This document shows positions 16,248-25,405 of a stretch of 64,000 nucleotides of DNA, in pieces. Origin of the DNA: Lachnospiraceae bacterium (GTDB lineage Bacteria; Bacillota; Clostridia; Lachnospirales; Lachnospiraceae); the NCBI GenBank assembly GCA_910574965.1, contig CAJTDB010000008.1, forward strand, positions 62,001 to 126,000, in the 5' to 3' direction. Numbering within the stretch: the stretch's first letter is position 1; each line of letters opens with the position of its first letter. The notes under the pieces were generated by a model. The model worked only from the letters and a program-made list of their open reading frames with translations. It was not told the DNA's origin and searched no databases. The position numbers were made by a program, and so were the translations under genes.

Positions 16248-19121
16248 TTATGATACAACAGTTTTTTCTTTTTGCAAATACTTTTTCACATAACAGCCCG
16301 TATAGGAAGCCGGAATCTCTGCGATCTCCTCTGGCGTGCCCTGTGCCACGACCGTCCCGCCGCCGTCGCCGCCTTCGGGACCCATATCGATGATATAGTC
16401 CGCGGTTTTGATTACATCCAGGTTGTGCTCGATAACAATGACTGTATTGCCTCCTTCTGCCAGGCGCTGCAGAATCTCTGTCAGCTTGTGAACATCGGCA
16501 AAATGAAGTCCCGTTGTCGGTTCGTCCAGAATATAAACGGTCTTTCCGGTACTTCTGCGGGAAAGTTCCGTAGCCAGCTTAATCCGCTGCGCCTCGCCTC
16601 CAGACAAGGTGGTGGAAGGCTGCCCAAGTTTGATATAGGAAAGCCCCACATCATAGAGCGTTTCGATTTTCCGGCGGATAAACGGCACATGCTCGAAAAA
16701 GGAAAGAGCCTCCTCCACAGTCATATCCAGCACATCATAGATGTTTTTATCTTTATATTTTACTTCCAGAGTCTCCCGATTATACCTCTTTCCCTGACAA
16801 ACTTCACAAGGCACATACACATCCGGCAGAAAATGCATCTCGATCTTTAAGATACCGTCTCCGGAACATGCCTCACAGCGGCCGCCTTTTACGTTAAAGC
16901 TGAAGCGGCCTTTCTTATAGCCCTTCGCCTTTGCATCGGGAGTAGAAGCAAACAGATCCCGAATCATATCAAAAACCCCTGTATAGGTGGCCGGATTGGA
17001 TCTGGGCGTCCGGCCGATGGGCGACTGATCGATACAGATCACTTTATCTAACTGCTCCATCCCTTCCACCAAACGATGCTTTCCCGGAATCGTCCGGGCG
17101 CGGTTCAGCTTCTTTGCCAGACTTTTATAGAGAATCTCATTGACCAGGGAACTTTTCCCGGAACCGGATACCCCCGTCACGCAGGTTAAAACCCCCAGCG
17201 GAAATTTTACATCGACATTTTTCAGATTATTTTCCTTCGCCCCTTTTACGGTCATCCAGCCGGTCGGCACTCTTCTCTGATCCGGAACCGGTATCCGGAT
17301 CTTTCCGCTTAAATAAGCTCCTGTGACCGAATTCGGATTCGCCATCAGCTCTTGTGCCGTTCCGGTAGCCACTACCTGTCCGCCGTGCTCCCCGGCTCCC
17401 GGACCAATATCTACCACATAATCTGCCGCCAGCATCGTGTCTTCGTCGTGCTCTACCACAATGACCGTATTGCCCAGATCCCGCAGATGACATAAAGTGT
17501 TCAAAAGCTTGTCGTTGTCTCTCTGATGCAGACCAATACTTGGCTCGTCCAAAATATAGGCCACACCTACCAGACCGGAACCGATCTGCGTCGCCAGACG
17601 TATCCGCTGTGCTTCCCCGCCGGACAGGGTTCCCGTAGAGCGGGTCAGGGACAGATAGTCAAGTCCCACATCCATCAGAAAGCGAATGCGCGCCCGGATC
17701 TCTTTTAAAATCTGATCTCCAATTAGCAACTGCTGCCTGGTCAGCGTCATCTGCTCCAGAAATGCCTGAAGATCCCGTACGGACTGATTGGTTACTTCAT
17801 AAATATTTTTATCGCACACCGTCACGCCGAGAGAACCAGGCTTCAGGCGCTGTCCCTTGCAGGAACGGCAGGGGGTAAAGCGCATAAAGGACTCGTATTC
17901 CTGCTTCATCGTGTCTGAGCTCGTCTCCCGGTAGCGCCGCTCGCAGTTCCGGATCAGTCCTTCAAAGGCCACGGCATATACGCCTTCCCCCCGCTGTCCC
18001 TTATAGTGAACCTGGAGTTCACTGCCTCCGGTTCCGTGGAGCAGCACCTCCCGGATCGCCTCCGGAAGCTCCTCGTAGGGCGTACAGAGGTCGAAGGCAT
18101 ATTTCTCGGACAATGCCTTTAAAATGCCGTAGGTAAAGCTGGAAGGGTCTGTACAGGACTGCCATCCCATGACCTGGATGGCACCCTCCGCCAGGCTTAA
18201 GGACCGATCCGGAATCATCAGTTCTTCATCAAATTCCATCTTATACCCAAGTCCGAAACAGTCCGGGCAGGCACCAAAAGGATTATTGAAGGAAAAGCTT
18301 CTCGGCTCCACCTCCTCCATACTGATTCCGCAGTCCGGGCAGGCATAGCTGGAGCTGAATGTAAAAATCTCCCCGTCTTCACTGCCTGTCCCATGAAAGA
18401 CTTCTACTACCAGAAGCCCTTCCGACAGTCCTAAAACGGTCTCAATGGAGTCCGCCAGACGTTTCTCAATGCCCGGCTTCACCACCAGGCGGTCTACAAC
18501 GATCTCTATCAGATGCTTGATATTTTTTTCCAGTTTGATCTCTTCAGACAGATCATATATGCTGCCGTCGATCTTTGCACGCACAAATCCGCTCTTCCTG
18601 GCTTTCTCCAGAAGCTTTACATGCTCGCCTTTTCGCCCCTTGACTACCGGTGCCAAAAGCTGCAGCTTTGTCCGCTCCGGAAGAGCCATGATCTGGTCCA
18701 CCATCTGATCTACGGTCTGTTTCTTGATCTCCCTGCCGCATTTGGGACAGTGGGGAATGCCGATCCGGGCATAGAGCAGCCGGAAATAGTCATAGATTTC
18801 TGTCACGGTTCCTACCGTGGATCTTGGATTTCGATTCGTGGACTTCTGGTCGATGGAGATAGCAGGAGACAGTCCCTCGATGCTCTCCACATCCGGCTTT
18901 TCCATCTGCCCAAGAAACTGTCTGGCGTAAGAAGACAGAGACTCCATATACCGTCTCTGTCCTTCTGCATAGATCGTATCAAAAGCCAGAGAGGACTTCC
19001 CGGAGCCGCTCAGCCCTGTCAGGACTACCAGCTCATTCCTTGGGATCTCCAGGTCGATATTCTTCAGGTTGTGTTCGTTGGCTCCGCGGATCTTAATAAA
19101 TTTTCTTCGTTCTTCTGTCAT
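16248..19121 (-). CDS. uvrA: UvrABC system protein A
   Basis: This 957-residue damage-recognition ATPase belongs to nucleotide excision repair. It has two ABC modules: Walker [15 protein letters not shown] near residue 35 and [15 protein letters not shown] near 645, with two signature motifs [10 protein letters not shown]. Zinc modules are visible as CPKCG, CPDCG/CPDCFG and RCEACSGDG with CEVCQGKRY. The ATG at 19121 has AGGAG 8 nt upstream. It is the first gene of a likely operon uvrA-murB-rapZ-whiA-HPr-like and has a consensus-like promoter. In many relatives uvrB precedes uvrA; here it does not. Confidence 0.98.
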   Translation of the reverse strand: MTEERRKFIKIRGANEHNLKNIDLEIPRNELVVLTGLSGSGKSSLAFDTIYAEGQRRYMESLSSYARQFLGQMEKPDVESIEGLSPAISIDQKSTNRNPRSTVGTVTEIYDYFRLLYARIGIPHCPKCGREIKKQTVDQMVDQIMALPERTKLQLLAPVVKGRKGEHVKLLEKARKSGFVRAKIDGSIYDLSEEIKLEKNIKHLIEIVVDRLVVKPGIEKRLADSIETVLGLSEGLLVVEVFHGTGSEDGEIFTFSSSYACPDCGISMEEVEPRSFSFNNPFGACPDCFGLGYKMEFDEELMIPDRSLSLAEGAIQVMGWQSCTDPSSFTYGILKALSEKYAFDLCTPYEELPEAIREVLLHGTGGSELQVHYKGQRGEGVYAVAFEGLIRNCERRYRETSSDTMKQEYESFMRFTPCRSCKGQRLKPGSLGVTVCDKNIYEVTNQSVRDLQAFLEQMTLTRQQLLIGDQILKEIRARIRFLMDVGLDYLSLTRSTGTLSGGEAQRIRLATQIGSGLVGVAYILDEPSIGLHQRDNDKLLNTLCHLRDLGNTVIVVEHDEDTMLAADYVVDIGPGAGEHGGQVVATGTAQELMANPNSVTGAYLSGKIRIPVPDQRRVPTGWMTVKGAKENNLKNVDVKFPLGVLTCVTGVSGSGKSSLVNEILYKSLAKKLNRARTIPGKHRLVEGMEQLDKVICIDQSPIGRTPRSNPATYTGVFDMIRDLFASTPDAKAKGYKKGRFSFNVKGGRCEACSGDGILKIEMHFLPDVYVPCEVCQGKRYNRETLEVKYKDKNIYDVLDMTVEEALSFFEHVPFIRRKIETLYDVGLSYIKLGQPSTTLSGGEAQRIKLATELSRRSTGKTVYILDEPTTGLHFADVHKLTEILQRLAEGGNTVIVIEHNLDVIKTADYIIDMGPEGGDGGGTVVAQGTPEEIAEIPASYTGCYVKKYLQKEKTVVS

Positions 19122-19169
19122 CTATGGCTCACTCCTGTCGTTGATCTTTTCTTAGAAACAGCTTTTCCT

Positions 19170-19199
19170 ATTATAGCACATAAGAACGAAAAAATGCAA
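19170..19199 (-). promoter_or_regulatory. uvrA promoter
   Basis: On the minus strand TTGCAT (19194-19199) and TATAAT (19170-19175) are 18 bp apart, 48 bp before the uvrA start. No clear LexA/DinR box was seen beside it. Confidence 0.7.
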
Positions 19200-19275
19200 C
19201 CGAAAGTGAACGTTTGTTCTTTTTATAAATATCCCATTTTTTCGGACGCAGCCTTTTCACAGACACTCTATATGA

Positions 19276-19312
19276 CAAAAAGGCCGGAACCACCCCGCTG
19301 TGATTCCAGCCT
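19276..19312 (-). terminator. Terminator after the corrinoid-type ABC operon
   Basis: On the minus strand AAGGCTGGAATCAC pairs with GTGGTTCCGGCCTT around AGCGGG and is followed by a T-run. It lies immediately after the ATPase stop codon. Confidence 0.85.
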
Positions 19313-20410
19313 TCATTTTCCCTGTCCTGCAGCATACCTAAGAAGAACCGAAAATGCCGAATAAAACTCCCCTGCATCCTTTTCGTCCATAGCACAGATT
19401 ACCCGGCTGCACCCGTCGATCAGCTCTTTTGCTCTCTTTACGGAATTTTCATCCATGCGGCTGAAAGGCTTTATGCTGACTACCTCCGCCGCCAGTGCCT
19501 GCGCCGCCGGATAGTCCAGGTCATTTTCCCACAAAATACCTGTGGCAAAGGGGATTCCCTCCCGCTGCAGCCTGCGATAGACGGCGGTGCCGCTCCCGGC
19601 CCCGGCCAGGACAAACACCTCCGGTTTCCCTTTCACTGCCTCCAGCTCCAGGCTGCCAGTCCTCTCATCATAGGAACCAGTGCTCATGCCGTAAAGCTCC
19701 TTTATATAACCGCCCGCAAACACCTCTTCCGGTGTGCCGAAGCGATCCACGTGATCCCCTTTCACACAAGCCACCTTATCAGAAATCCGCTCTGCCAGGT
19801 CCAGCTCATGAAGGGACATGATAACCGACAATCCCCTGGAACGGGACATATCCTGGAGAATCGACAAGAACTCCAGCTTATACCGCATATCCAGAAAAGA
19901 TGTAGGTTCGTCCAGAACGATCATTTCCGGTTCCTGACAGATCGCCCTGGCCAGCATGACCCGCTGCTTCTGTCCGTCACTGGTACGGATAAAATCCCGG
20001 TTCGCAAACTCTGAAATATGCACAAGCTCCATGGATTCTTTTACAATCTGCCGGTCCTTTTCAGAAAGTACGCCGAAACGCCCTGTGTAGGGATAACGCC
20101 CTGTGGCTACCACTTCCTCACAAGTCATCAGCTCCGGACGTACCCGCTCGGTCAGCACCACTGACAGCTTCCTGGACAGTTCCCTGCCGGTTATAGACGC
20201 AAGCGCTCTTCCGTCCAGACAGACAGTCCCCGAAAGAGGCTCCATCTGCCGGATAATATTGCGCAGGATAGTCGTTTTCCCGGCTCCATTGGGTCCGATG
20301 AGGGTCAGAATCTCCCCCTTTTTCAGACAAAGTTCTATCTCCCGGATCAGAGGAACGCCATGATATCCTACCGTCAGTCCCTTTGTATACAGATAATATC
20401 CGTCTCTCAT
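19313..20410 (-). CDS. FecE/BtuD-type ABC ATPase with C-terminal extension
   Basis: This 365-residue protein has a normal ABC importer ATPase (about 1-255): Walker A GPNGAGKTTILRN, a signature of the FecE type (RTSDGQKQRVMLARA) and Walker B MIVLDEPTSFLD. It is followed by an extra region of about 110 residues (VFVLAGAGSGTAVYRRLQREG onward) that resembles a small Rossmann-like sensor domain and is not present in E. coli BtuD or FecE. It should energise uptake of a corrinoid, haem or siderophore through the FecCD permease beside it. It overlaps the permease stop by 4 bp. The corrinoid assignment rests on the B12 riboswitch upstream. Confidence 0.85.
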   Translation of the reverse strand: MRDGYYLYTKGLTVGYHGVPLIREIELCLKKGEILTLIGPNGAGKTTILRNIIRQMEPLSGTVCLDGRALASITGRELSRKLSVVLTERVRPELMTCEEVVATGRYPYTGRFGVLSEKDRQIVKESMELVHISEFANRDFIRTSDGQKQRVMLARAICQEPEMIVLDEPTSFLDMRYKLEFLSILQDMSRSRGLSVIMSLHELDLAERISDKVACVKGDHVDRFGTPEEVFAGGYIKELYGMSTGSYDERTGSLELEAVKGKPEVFVLAGAGSGTAVYRRLQREGIPFATGILWENDLDYPAAQALAAEVVSIKPFSRMDENSVKRAKELIDGCSRVICAMDEKDAGEFYSAFSVLLRYAAGQGK

Positions 20411-21417
20411 GACTGTCTCCTTCTTTTCACCATAATAAAAATGACCACCGGCGCGCCGAACACCGCCGTCACTGTACTGATACTGAGTTCCGTAGGCGCA
20501 AATACCACCCTGGCCAGCAGATCACAGAACAGACAAAAAGCCGCCCCGCCCAGAAAGCACCCTGGAATCATCAGAATTGGCCTGGCCGTTCCGAAAAGAC
20601 TCTTTACCAAGTGAGGCACTGCAATCCCCACAAAAGAAACCGGACCGGCAAAAGCAGTCACACAGGCAGACAAAACACTGGACAAAAGTACCAGGAACAC
20701 TCGAAACAAACGGATGTTCAATCCCATGTTCTGCCCGTAAGCTTCTCCCATCTGATAGGCACTGATGGGCTTGGACAGCAAAAATACACACAATGATGCT
20801 GTAAAGATCACGACCGACAGCATTGCCACATTATCCCAGCTAATACCGGAAAAACTTCCTTTAGACCAGTTGTGCAGATTGACAATGTCCGCATCTTCCG
20901 CAAAAGTCACCACAAAGTCCGTCACCGCTGAACAGATATAGCCAATCATGACACCGCTGACGATCAGCATAGACATCTGATCTACAACTCTGGACATCAA
21001 CAGCACGAAACCCATGGAAATCATAGCCCCGGCAAAAGCAGCCAGAATCATAGACCAGGAGCTGACTTGTACCGCCCGCTCAAGAGCCGCTACCATCACA
21101 AGAGCCACCACCAGCTTCGCGCCGGAGGAAATGCCCAGAATAAAAGGGCCTGCGATGGGATTGTGAAAGAAAGTCTGAAGAAGATAGCCGGACAGTGCAA
21201 GCCCGCCGCCAAGCACTGCCGCCGCCAGCGCACGGGGAAAACGGATCTGCAGAATAATATCGGAAAAAACAGTATCCGTCCCCCTGCCCGTGAGCACTCT
21301 TCCTACTTCCGAAACAGAAATACTGACACTTCCAGCACATATATTTAAAGCAAGAAACAAGAGCAGAAGCAACAGCAGTGTTCCATATGCCAGTCTGTAT
21401 CTGTTTTCCTTTTTCAT
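20407..21417 (-). CDS. FecCD/BtuC-type ABC permease
   Basis: This 336-residue integral membrane protein has about ten helices and the family motifs GGGLALSGYLLQTFFHNPIAGPFILGISSGA near residues 70-100 and VSFVGIAVPHLVKSLFG near 270. It forms the membrane channel of a type II ABC importer for B12, haem or ferric siderophores. The start has GGAGG upstream and follows the binding-protein stop by 6 bp; the end overlaps the ATPase gene. The substrate is inferred as a corrinoid from the riboswitch and the CbiK-like gene in the same operon. Confidence 0.9.
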   Translation of the reverse strand: MKKENRYRLAYGTLLLLLLLFLALNICAGSVSISVSEVGRVLTGRGTDTVFSDIILQIRFPRALAAAVLGGGLALSGYLLQTFFHNPIAGPFILGISSGAKLVVALVMVAALERAVQVSSWSMILAAFAGAMISMGFVLLMSRVVDQMSMLIVSGVMIGYICSAVTDFVVTFAEDADIVNLHNWSKGSFSGISWDNVAMLSVVIFTASLCVFLLSKPISAYQMGEAYGQNMGLNIRLFRVFLVLLSSVLSACVTAFAGPVSFVGIAVPHLVKSLFGTARPILMIPGCFLGGAAFCLFCDLLARVVFAPTELSISTVTAVFGAPVVIFIMVKRRRQS

Positions 21418-21423
21418 CTTCCT

Positions 21424-22566
21424 CTATTCCTCCAGTCGGTACAGATAAGTAAGCTCCTCCTCTTCCCCAGCGAGCATATGATGGATATCACGAATCAAAG
21501 TCCCCAGTTCCATGGAAGACTGATACAGATTTTTTGTTGTGCAGAATACATTCCCCTCCTGCACGGCACGAAAGTTCTTAAGAAGGCTGCTCTTATTAGT
21601 CAGTTCTTCTATGGAAAACAATTCTCCGTCTATGGTGCTGTTGTAAATAAGGTAATCTGCATCCTTTGCTGCCGCATAAAATTCTTCCATCTGCATAGTC
21701 ATCGTGGAGGACGCCGCGTCCTCCTCACCCAGACGCTCCGGAACATATGTTCCTCCTGCTAACGCAATCATCTTCGGCAGATAATCTGAAGACTTCCGCA
21801 CATTGGCTTCCCCGTTGGTTGTAATATAGAAAAATGCCGCTGTCTTCCCTGACGCTTCCTCCTTCTGAATAGAGGAAAATGCCTCTATTTGTTCTGCAAA
21901 TGCCTCCTCTGCCTCTTTCTCTTTTCCAGTTAACAGCCCATAGAGCTTCACCCATTCCGTCCGGCCCAGGGGATCCGCTTCATAACTGGAATAATCCACC
22001 AGCACCGGGATTTCAAAACGCTGAAGCTGCTCCATCACCTCCGGCGTATGGTAAATCATCGTATTTTCCACTGCAAGATTGCATCCCTCCGAGACAATCT
22101 GTTCATAATCCGGTGAAGAATATTTTCCCGCATACAGTATATCTCCGGTTTCCATAGCTTCTCTGGCCTCCTCGATGTACCACCCCTCCGCCTTCAAGCT
22201 GGAAAACCGCACCTGGTCCAATGCATCTACCGCAACAAACATATCCATCACTGCCGAGGCCGACAGATAGATCTTCCCCAGGGGCTGCCGAAGAATTATG
22301 ATGTCCTCTGCAAGTTCCTTTGGTTCCTCCATTCCTTCCGGAACAAGCAGATAACGGCTGTCATCTGCTATGGTAATCAGTGCATATCCTTCTTCATAAT
22401 GATCTACGGAAAATCTCCGGGCACAGGACAGCTCCATACTGTGACTGTAGGTAAGTACAGGGCTGATATCCCGATTTGCCTGTCCCCCCGTCTTTTCTGC
22501 CGGCCCGCAGGATACGCAAAGCAGGCTGAAGAACAGACTAAGCCACCCTATCGCCATTTTTTTCAT
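21424..22566 (-). CDS. Substrate-binding lipoprotein of the ABC importer
   Basis: This 380-residue protein starts at the ATG at 22566 (AAGGAG upstream). It has a lipoprotein signal with lipobox VSCG at about residue 20, then a periplasmic-binding-type fold of the BtuF/FepB class (two lobes joined by a helix). Examples are the segment KIYLSASAVMDMFVAVDALD and the second-lobe core AEYFYITTN-like FFYITTNGEANVRKSSDYLPKM. It should present the ligand to the FecCD permease. It overlaps the preceding surface-protein gene by 4 bp. It shows no haem-binding signature that would fix the ligand. Confidence 0.85.
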   Translation of the reverse strand: MKKMAIGWLSLFFSLLCVSCGPAEKTGGQANRDISPVLTYSHSMELSCARRFSVDHYEEGYALITIADDSRYLLVPEGMEEPKELAEDIIILRQPLGKIYLSASAVMDMFVAVDALDQVRFSSLKAEGWYIEEAREAMETGDILYAGKYSSPDYEQIVSEGCNLAVENTMIYHTPEVMEQLQRFEIPVLVDYSSYEADPLGRTEWVKLYGLLTGKEKEAEEAFAEQIEAFSSIQKEEASGKTAAFFYITTNGEANVRKSSDYLPKMIALAGGTYVPERLGEEDAASSTMTMQMEEFYAAAKDADYLIYNSTIDGELFSIEELTNKSSLLKNFRAVQEGNVFCTTKNLYQSSMELGTLIRDIHHMLAGEEEELTYLYRLEE

Positions 22567-23663
22567 CTTTGCACTTTTCTCCTTTTCTTTTTCATCAGTG
22601 ACACCATCGCACATACAGCTACAATTCCGCCGGCCATATAAACCACCTTTTTTGCCGCAGCCTGCGGTGTCTCATCCGCGGACATAATATCGTCCCCACG
22701 GAAGACAAGTGTATACTCCACTTCATGAGGTGTGCTCATAGCCGTCGTGTCGGCGATTACCTCCATAGGTTCGTTAAATACCAGAATCGGAATCTCAAAA
22801 GTTGAATACCCATCTTCATTGACCGGCAGATATTTCTGCCCTCCTACGATCATATAGTCATAGCTGGAACTGCTCCATTGGACCCTTGCCCAGGCCAGAC
22901 CGTCCCTTACCAGCAGCCCCGCCGGGGAATTGACAGTAGATCTTCCGCTCCCTCCGGTCAGCTCTACCGCAATCGCATATTCTCCATCCTCCATCTCGAT
23001 AAACGACGGCCGATCGAATATATGTTCTCCGCTTTCCGAATCGTCCTCTTCTTCTGCTTTTGCCTCCGCCCGCAAGGCTTCAATCCGGCGCTCCTTTGCC
23101 TCCCGCTTCAGCGTCTCATAATCCGGCAGTTCCACAAGCACAGCCCCTTCCGGAAGACTCTCTGCCCGGAACAGAATCTGCCGGTCATACCATTTCTCCC
23201 GATTCCTGCTGAAAGCAGCGCAGTCTATGGGCAGATCCAGTGCTTCCACCGGCAGCCGATACATATACTTCCCTTCTTCATTCTCCTCATAATCTATATA
23301 ATCTTCCATGGGACTCCCTGCTGCTTCTGTCCCGGTACCAAGGTAAAGCTTCAGATACCCGGTCCCCCCTAAAGTCAGAACCGCGCTCATCTCTCCCCCA
23401 TGAACTGTCAGTTCCGCCCGCTCCACCCGAAACATGGAAGAGCTGGACTCTACCTGAATCTCATAGACGCCATCCGCCACATCCGTTCCATAGATCGGAT
23501 ACATTCCTTCAATCCCGACTTCCTGACGCGCCGTCTGTTCTCCTTCCGAGGCCACTTGATCATAAGAAATTTCTTCTTCACTGGCCCATACTTCTGACGG
23601 TCCTAAGAGTATGCTTCCTGCCAGCAGCACTCCTGCCAGTATATACATCCCTGTTCTTTTCAT
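22563..23663 (-). CDS. Surface-anchored protein with two related beta domains (NEAT-like?)
   Basis: This 366-residue protein has a signal peptide (cleavage near VWASEEE) and two beta-rich domains, about residues 60-180 and 220-325. The two share a pattern: DGVYEIQVE and DGEYAIAVE at the start, VHGGEMSAVL and VRDGLAWARV in the centre, and RLPVEALDLPI and EIPILVFNEPM near the end. A C-terminal helix (VVYMAGGIVAVCAMVSLM) is followed by KKKRRK. The layout resembles NEAT haem-capture proteins, but I cannot confirm the family. Its place between a cobaltochelatase-like protein and a BtuCDF-type importer under a B12 riboswitch suggests capture of a corrinoid or other tetrapyrrole at the surface; this is inference. 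Confidence 0.7.
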   Translation of the reverse strand: MKRTGMYILAGVLLAGSILLGPSEVWASEEEISYDQVASEGEQTARQEVGIEGMYPIYGTDVADGVYEIQVESSSSMFRVERAELTVHGGEMSAVLTLGGTGYLKLYLGTGTEAAGSPMEDYIDYEENEEGKYMYRLPVEALDLPIDCAAFSRNREKWYDRQILFRAESLPEGAVLVELPDYETLKREAKERRIEALRAEAKAEEEDDSESGEHIFDRPSFIEMEDGEYAIAVELTGGSGRSTVNSPAGLLVRDGLAWARVQWSSSSYDYMIVGGQKYLPVNEDGYSTFEIPILVFNEPMEVIADTTAMSTPHEVEYTLVFRGDDIMSADETPQAAAKKVVYMAGGIVAVCAMVSLMKKKRRKVQR

Positions 23664-23819
23664 CCGCTTCCCTCCCGCATGTTCCTGTACCCTGCAAAGA
23701 TAAGATATGTCCCATCAGGCACCAAAAGGCCGACAGGGCATACGCCTGCAAAGTTATGTTCCCATTCCTCTGCAGGGCGCACACCAGGTCAGCCCGGCAC
23801 ACCCTAAAGTGCGTTTTTG
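23664..23819 (-). other. Intergenic region within the riboswitch operon
   Basis: These 156 bp separate the CbiK-like gene from the surface protein gene. GC-rich partial palindromes are seen (for example TATGCCCTGTCGGCC with GGTGCCTGATGGGACATA), but no clear terminator with a T-run and no strong promoter. The genes are probably still co-transcribed. Confidence 0.4.
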
Positions 23820-24809
23820 TTATTTATTCATCTGCGCAACTGCTGCCTTTACATGATCTACATAGATTTTCTGTATCCCTTCCAGCTCTCCAAGCCCCTG
23901 AAGCCTGCATTCCACTTCATAGCCCTCTGCCTCCAGGACTGTTTTCCATGTATCCTCCTCATCTCCCGCCATATCATTGTTTGCATGATCCCCGGCTACA
24001 ACCATCAGCGGCTGAAGCACCACCTTTTTATATGTTCCTGCCTCTTTCAGTGCAGCAGCCACATCTTCCAGTGTCGGCTCCGCCTCTACAGTCCCAACAT
24101 AATAATTGTCAAAACCGGCTGCGGTCAGTTTTTCCTGCATGGATGCATAGATCTGGTTGGATTCTGCCTCAGTTCCATGCCCCATGTATACAACAGCCGT
24201 TTCTCCATCGTCATAAGACGCTGTCTCTTCTGTAATTGCCTTGATCACGGCCTCATAATCCGCATCGCTGGTCAGGAGCGGCTCTCCCAGCACGATCTGC
24301 TCAAAATCACTCTTGTATTCTTCCAGTTCCGCCTCCAGATCATTGTATTCCAGACCATTCATCAGATGCGTCGGCTGTACAATCAGCTTTTTGATCCCGT
24401 CTGCCACGGCACGATCCAGTGCCTCAGTTACGTTATCGATCTCCAGGCCGTCCCGTTCCTTTAATTTATCAATGATAATCTGTGCCGTAAATGCACGCCT
24501 CACTTCATATTGAGGAAATGCTTCCGCAATGCTGTTCTCTACTGCACCGATGGTAATATCCCGGCTGTCGTTATAACTGGTTCCGAAACTCACGACCAGA
24601 AGCCTCGTATCTGCTTCCTTTTCCGGTTCGGCCGGCTCTTCTGTATTTTCCTCCTGAGCGGCCGGCTCTTCTGTACTTTCAGAAGCCGGTTCTTCTGCTG
24701 CCGGTTCCGGCGCTGCATCTGCGTTCGTTTTTGTATCGCCTGCACATCCGGTCAGGCACAGACCAAGCACCATGAGTCCTGCTAATAATGCCGCCATTTT
24801 CTTCTTCAT
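23820..24809 (-). CDS. cbiK: Exported CbiK-type sirohydrochlorin cobaltochelatase (lipoprotein)
   Basis: This 329-residue protein starts at the ATG at 24809 (AGGAGG 8 nt upstream). It has a lipoprotein signal (LTGCAG, Cys near residue 22), a low-complexity Ala/Glu-rich linker to about residue 70, then a CbiK-type chelatase domain. The domain shows LLVVSFGTSY at its start, VVYMGHGTE with the metal-binding His near the middle, and VAGDHANNDMAGDEEDTW with the second His. Cytosolic CbiK inserts cobalt into sirohydrochlorin in anaerobic B12 synthesis. An exported version is known in Desulfovibrio, where it may serve another tetrapyrrole. A B12 riboswitch upstream supports the cobalt/corrinoid link. 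Confidence 0.87.
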   Translation of the reverse strand: MKKKMAALLAGLMVLGLCLTGCAGDTKTNADAAPEPAAEEPASESTEEPAAQEENTEEPAEPEKEADTRLLVVSFGTSYNDSRDITIGAVENSIAEAFPQYEVRRAFTAQIIIDKLKERDGLEIDNVTEALDRAVADGIKKLIVQPTHLMNGLEYNDLEAELEEYKSDFEQIVLGEPLLTSDADYEAVIKAITEETASYDDGETAVVYMGHGTEAESNQIYASMQEKLTAAGFDNYYVGTVEAEPTLEDVAAALKEAGTYKKVVLQPLMVVAGDHANNDMAGDEEDTWKTVLEAEGYEVECRLQGLGELEGIQKIYVDHVKAAVAQMNK

Positions 24810-24963
24810 TCTTTTAGCCTCCTGTGATATAAAATAATCATCGTCATTACTGCGCATCTGCTCCCGCAACGTTTTTCCGCATTCATTAATCCCACCGGAC
24901 AGATGCTGTTTCTGCCGGCAAAACGTCTTACTCCGCCGCCGGCTCTGCGGTATTTTAAGCCGC

Positions 24964-24997
24964 AAAAAGGACTGCTGTCCATTCGGGCAGCAATCCG
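24964..24997 (-). terminator. Riboswitch expression-platform terminator
   Basis: On the minus strand GGATTGCTGCCC pairs with GGACAGCAGTCC and is followed by TTTTT. It lies about 90 nt downstream of the cobalamin aptamer and 155 nt before the CbiK-like start, the right place for B12-controlled transcription termination. Confidence 0.75.
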
Positions 24998-25084
24998 GGT
25001 AAAAGGACGTATTATGATACCGCACATGGCTTCTCATCGATTACGACCAGTTACTCGTGGCCGGGGAAATTTCTCCCCTGATGA

Positions 25085-25256
25085 TTCTGCAGGCAGGTTT
25101 CCTGACTCACAGATCCCCGCATAAGATCCGCCTTCCCGATGACTCAGTGGCATTATTGATCTCATACTCCCTGTTCACAGTGACGAGTTCGTACAGGACT
25201 TTCACCTGTTTCCCTTTTCCCGGCAGTTTATGACCCTGCCCGGCACCTGCAGTAAG
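25085..25256 (-). promoter_or_regulatory. Cobalamin (AdoCbl-type) riboswitch
   Basis: The minus-strand sequence has the conserved landmarks in order: GGTGCCGGGCAGGG near the 5' end, AAAGGGAAACAGGTGAAAG, and the B12 box AGTCAGGAAACCTGCC at 25092-25107, closing with CTGCAG complementary to the CTGCAG at the 5' end. It controls the minus-strand cbiK-importer operon, presumably by termination when B12 is present. A weak promoter lies just upstream (25290-25319). Confidence 0.93.
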
Positions 25257-25289
25257 ATTCTGTTACATCTATGACATAGCTGTTTAATC

Positions 25290-25319
25290 ACTATAGCACA
25301 CTTTTTATTTCATTACTAA
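25290..25319 (-). promoter_or_regulatory. Promoter of the riboswitch operon
   Basis: On the minus strand TATAGT (25290-25295) lies 18 bp from TTAGTA (25314-25319). The transcript would begin about 25 nt before the aptamer. Confidence 0.5.
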
Positions 25320-25344
25320 TTCCATATTGTTATATCTTCTCTTA

Positions 25345-25372
25345 TTGAAAAATTTTTCGCAGATAGTATAAT
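25345..25372 (+). promoter_or_regulatory. Promoter of the cobI-ABC exporter genes
   Basis: TTGAAA (25345-25350) and TATAAT (25367-25372) are 16 bp apart, 33 bp before the start codon at 25406. It diverges from the riboswitch promoter. Confidence 0.75.
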
Positions 25373-25405
25373 AAATGCATATACCTAGAGAAAAGGAGAA
25401 CATTT

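Noticed and set aside
23240-24235. 331-codon plus-strand frame across the riboswitch operon
   Set aside because: Antisense to two well-supported genes and their gap; Pro/Leu/His/Ser-rich shadow composition.
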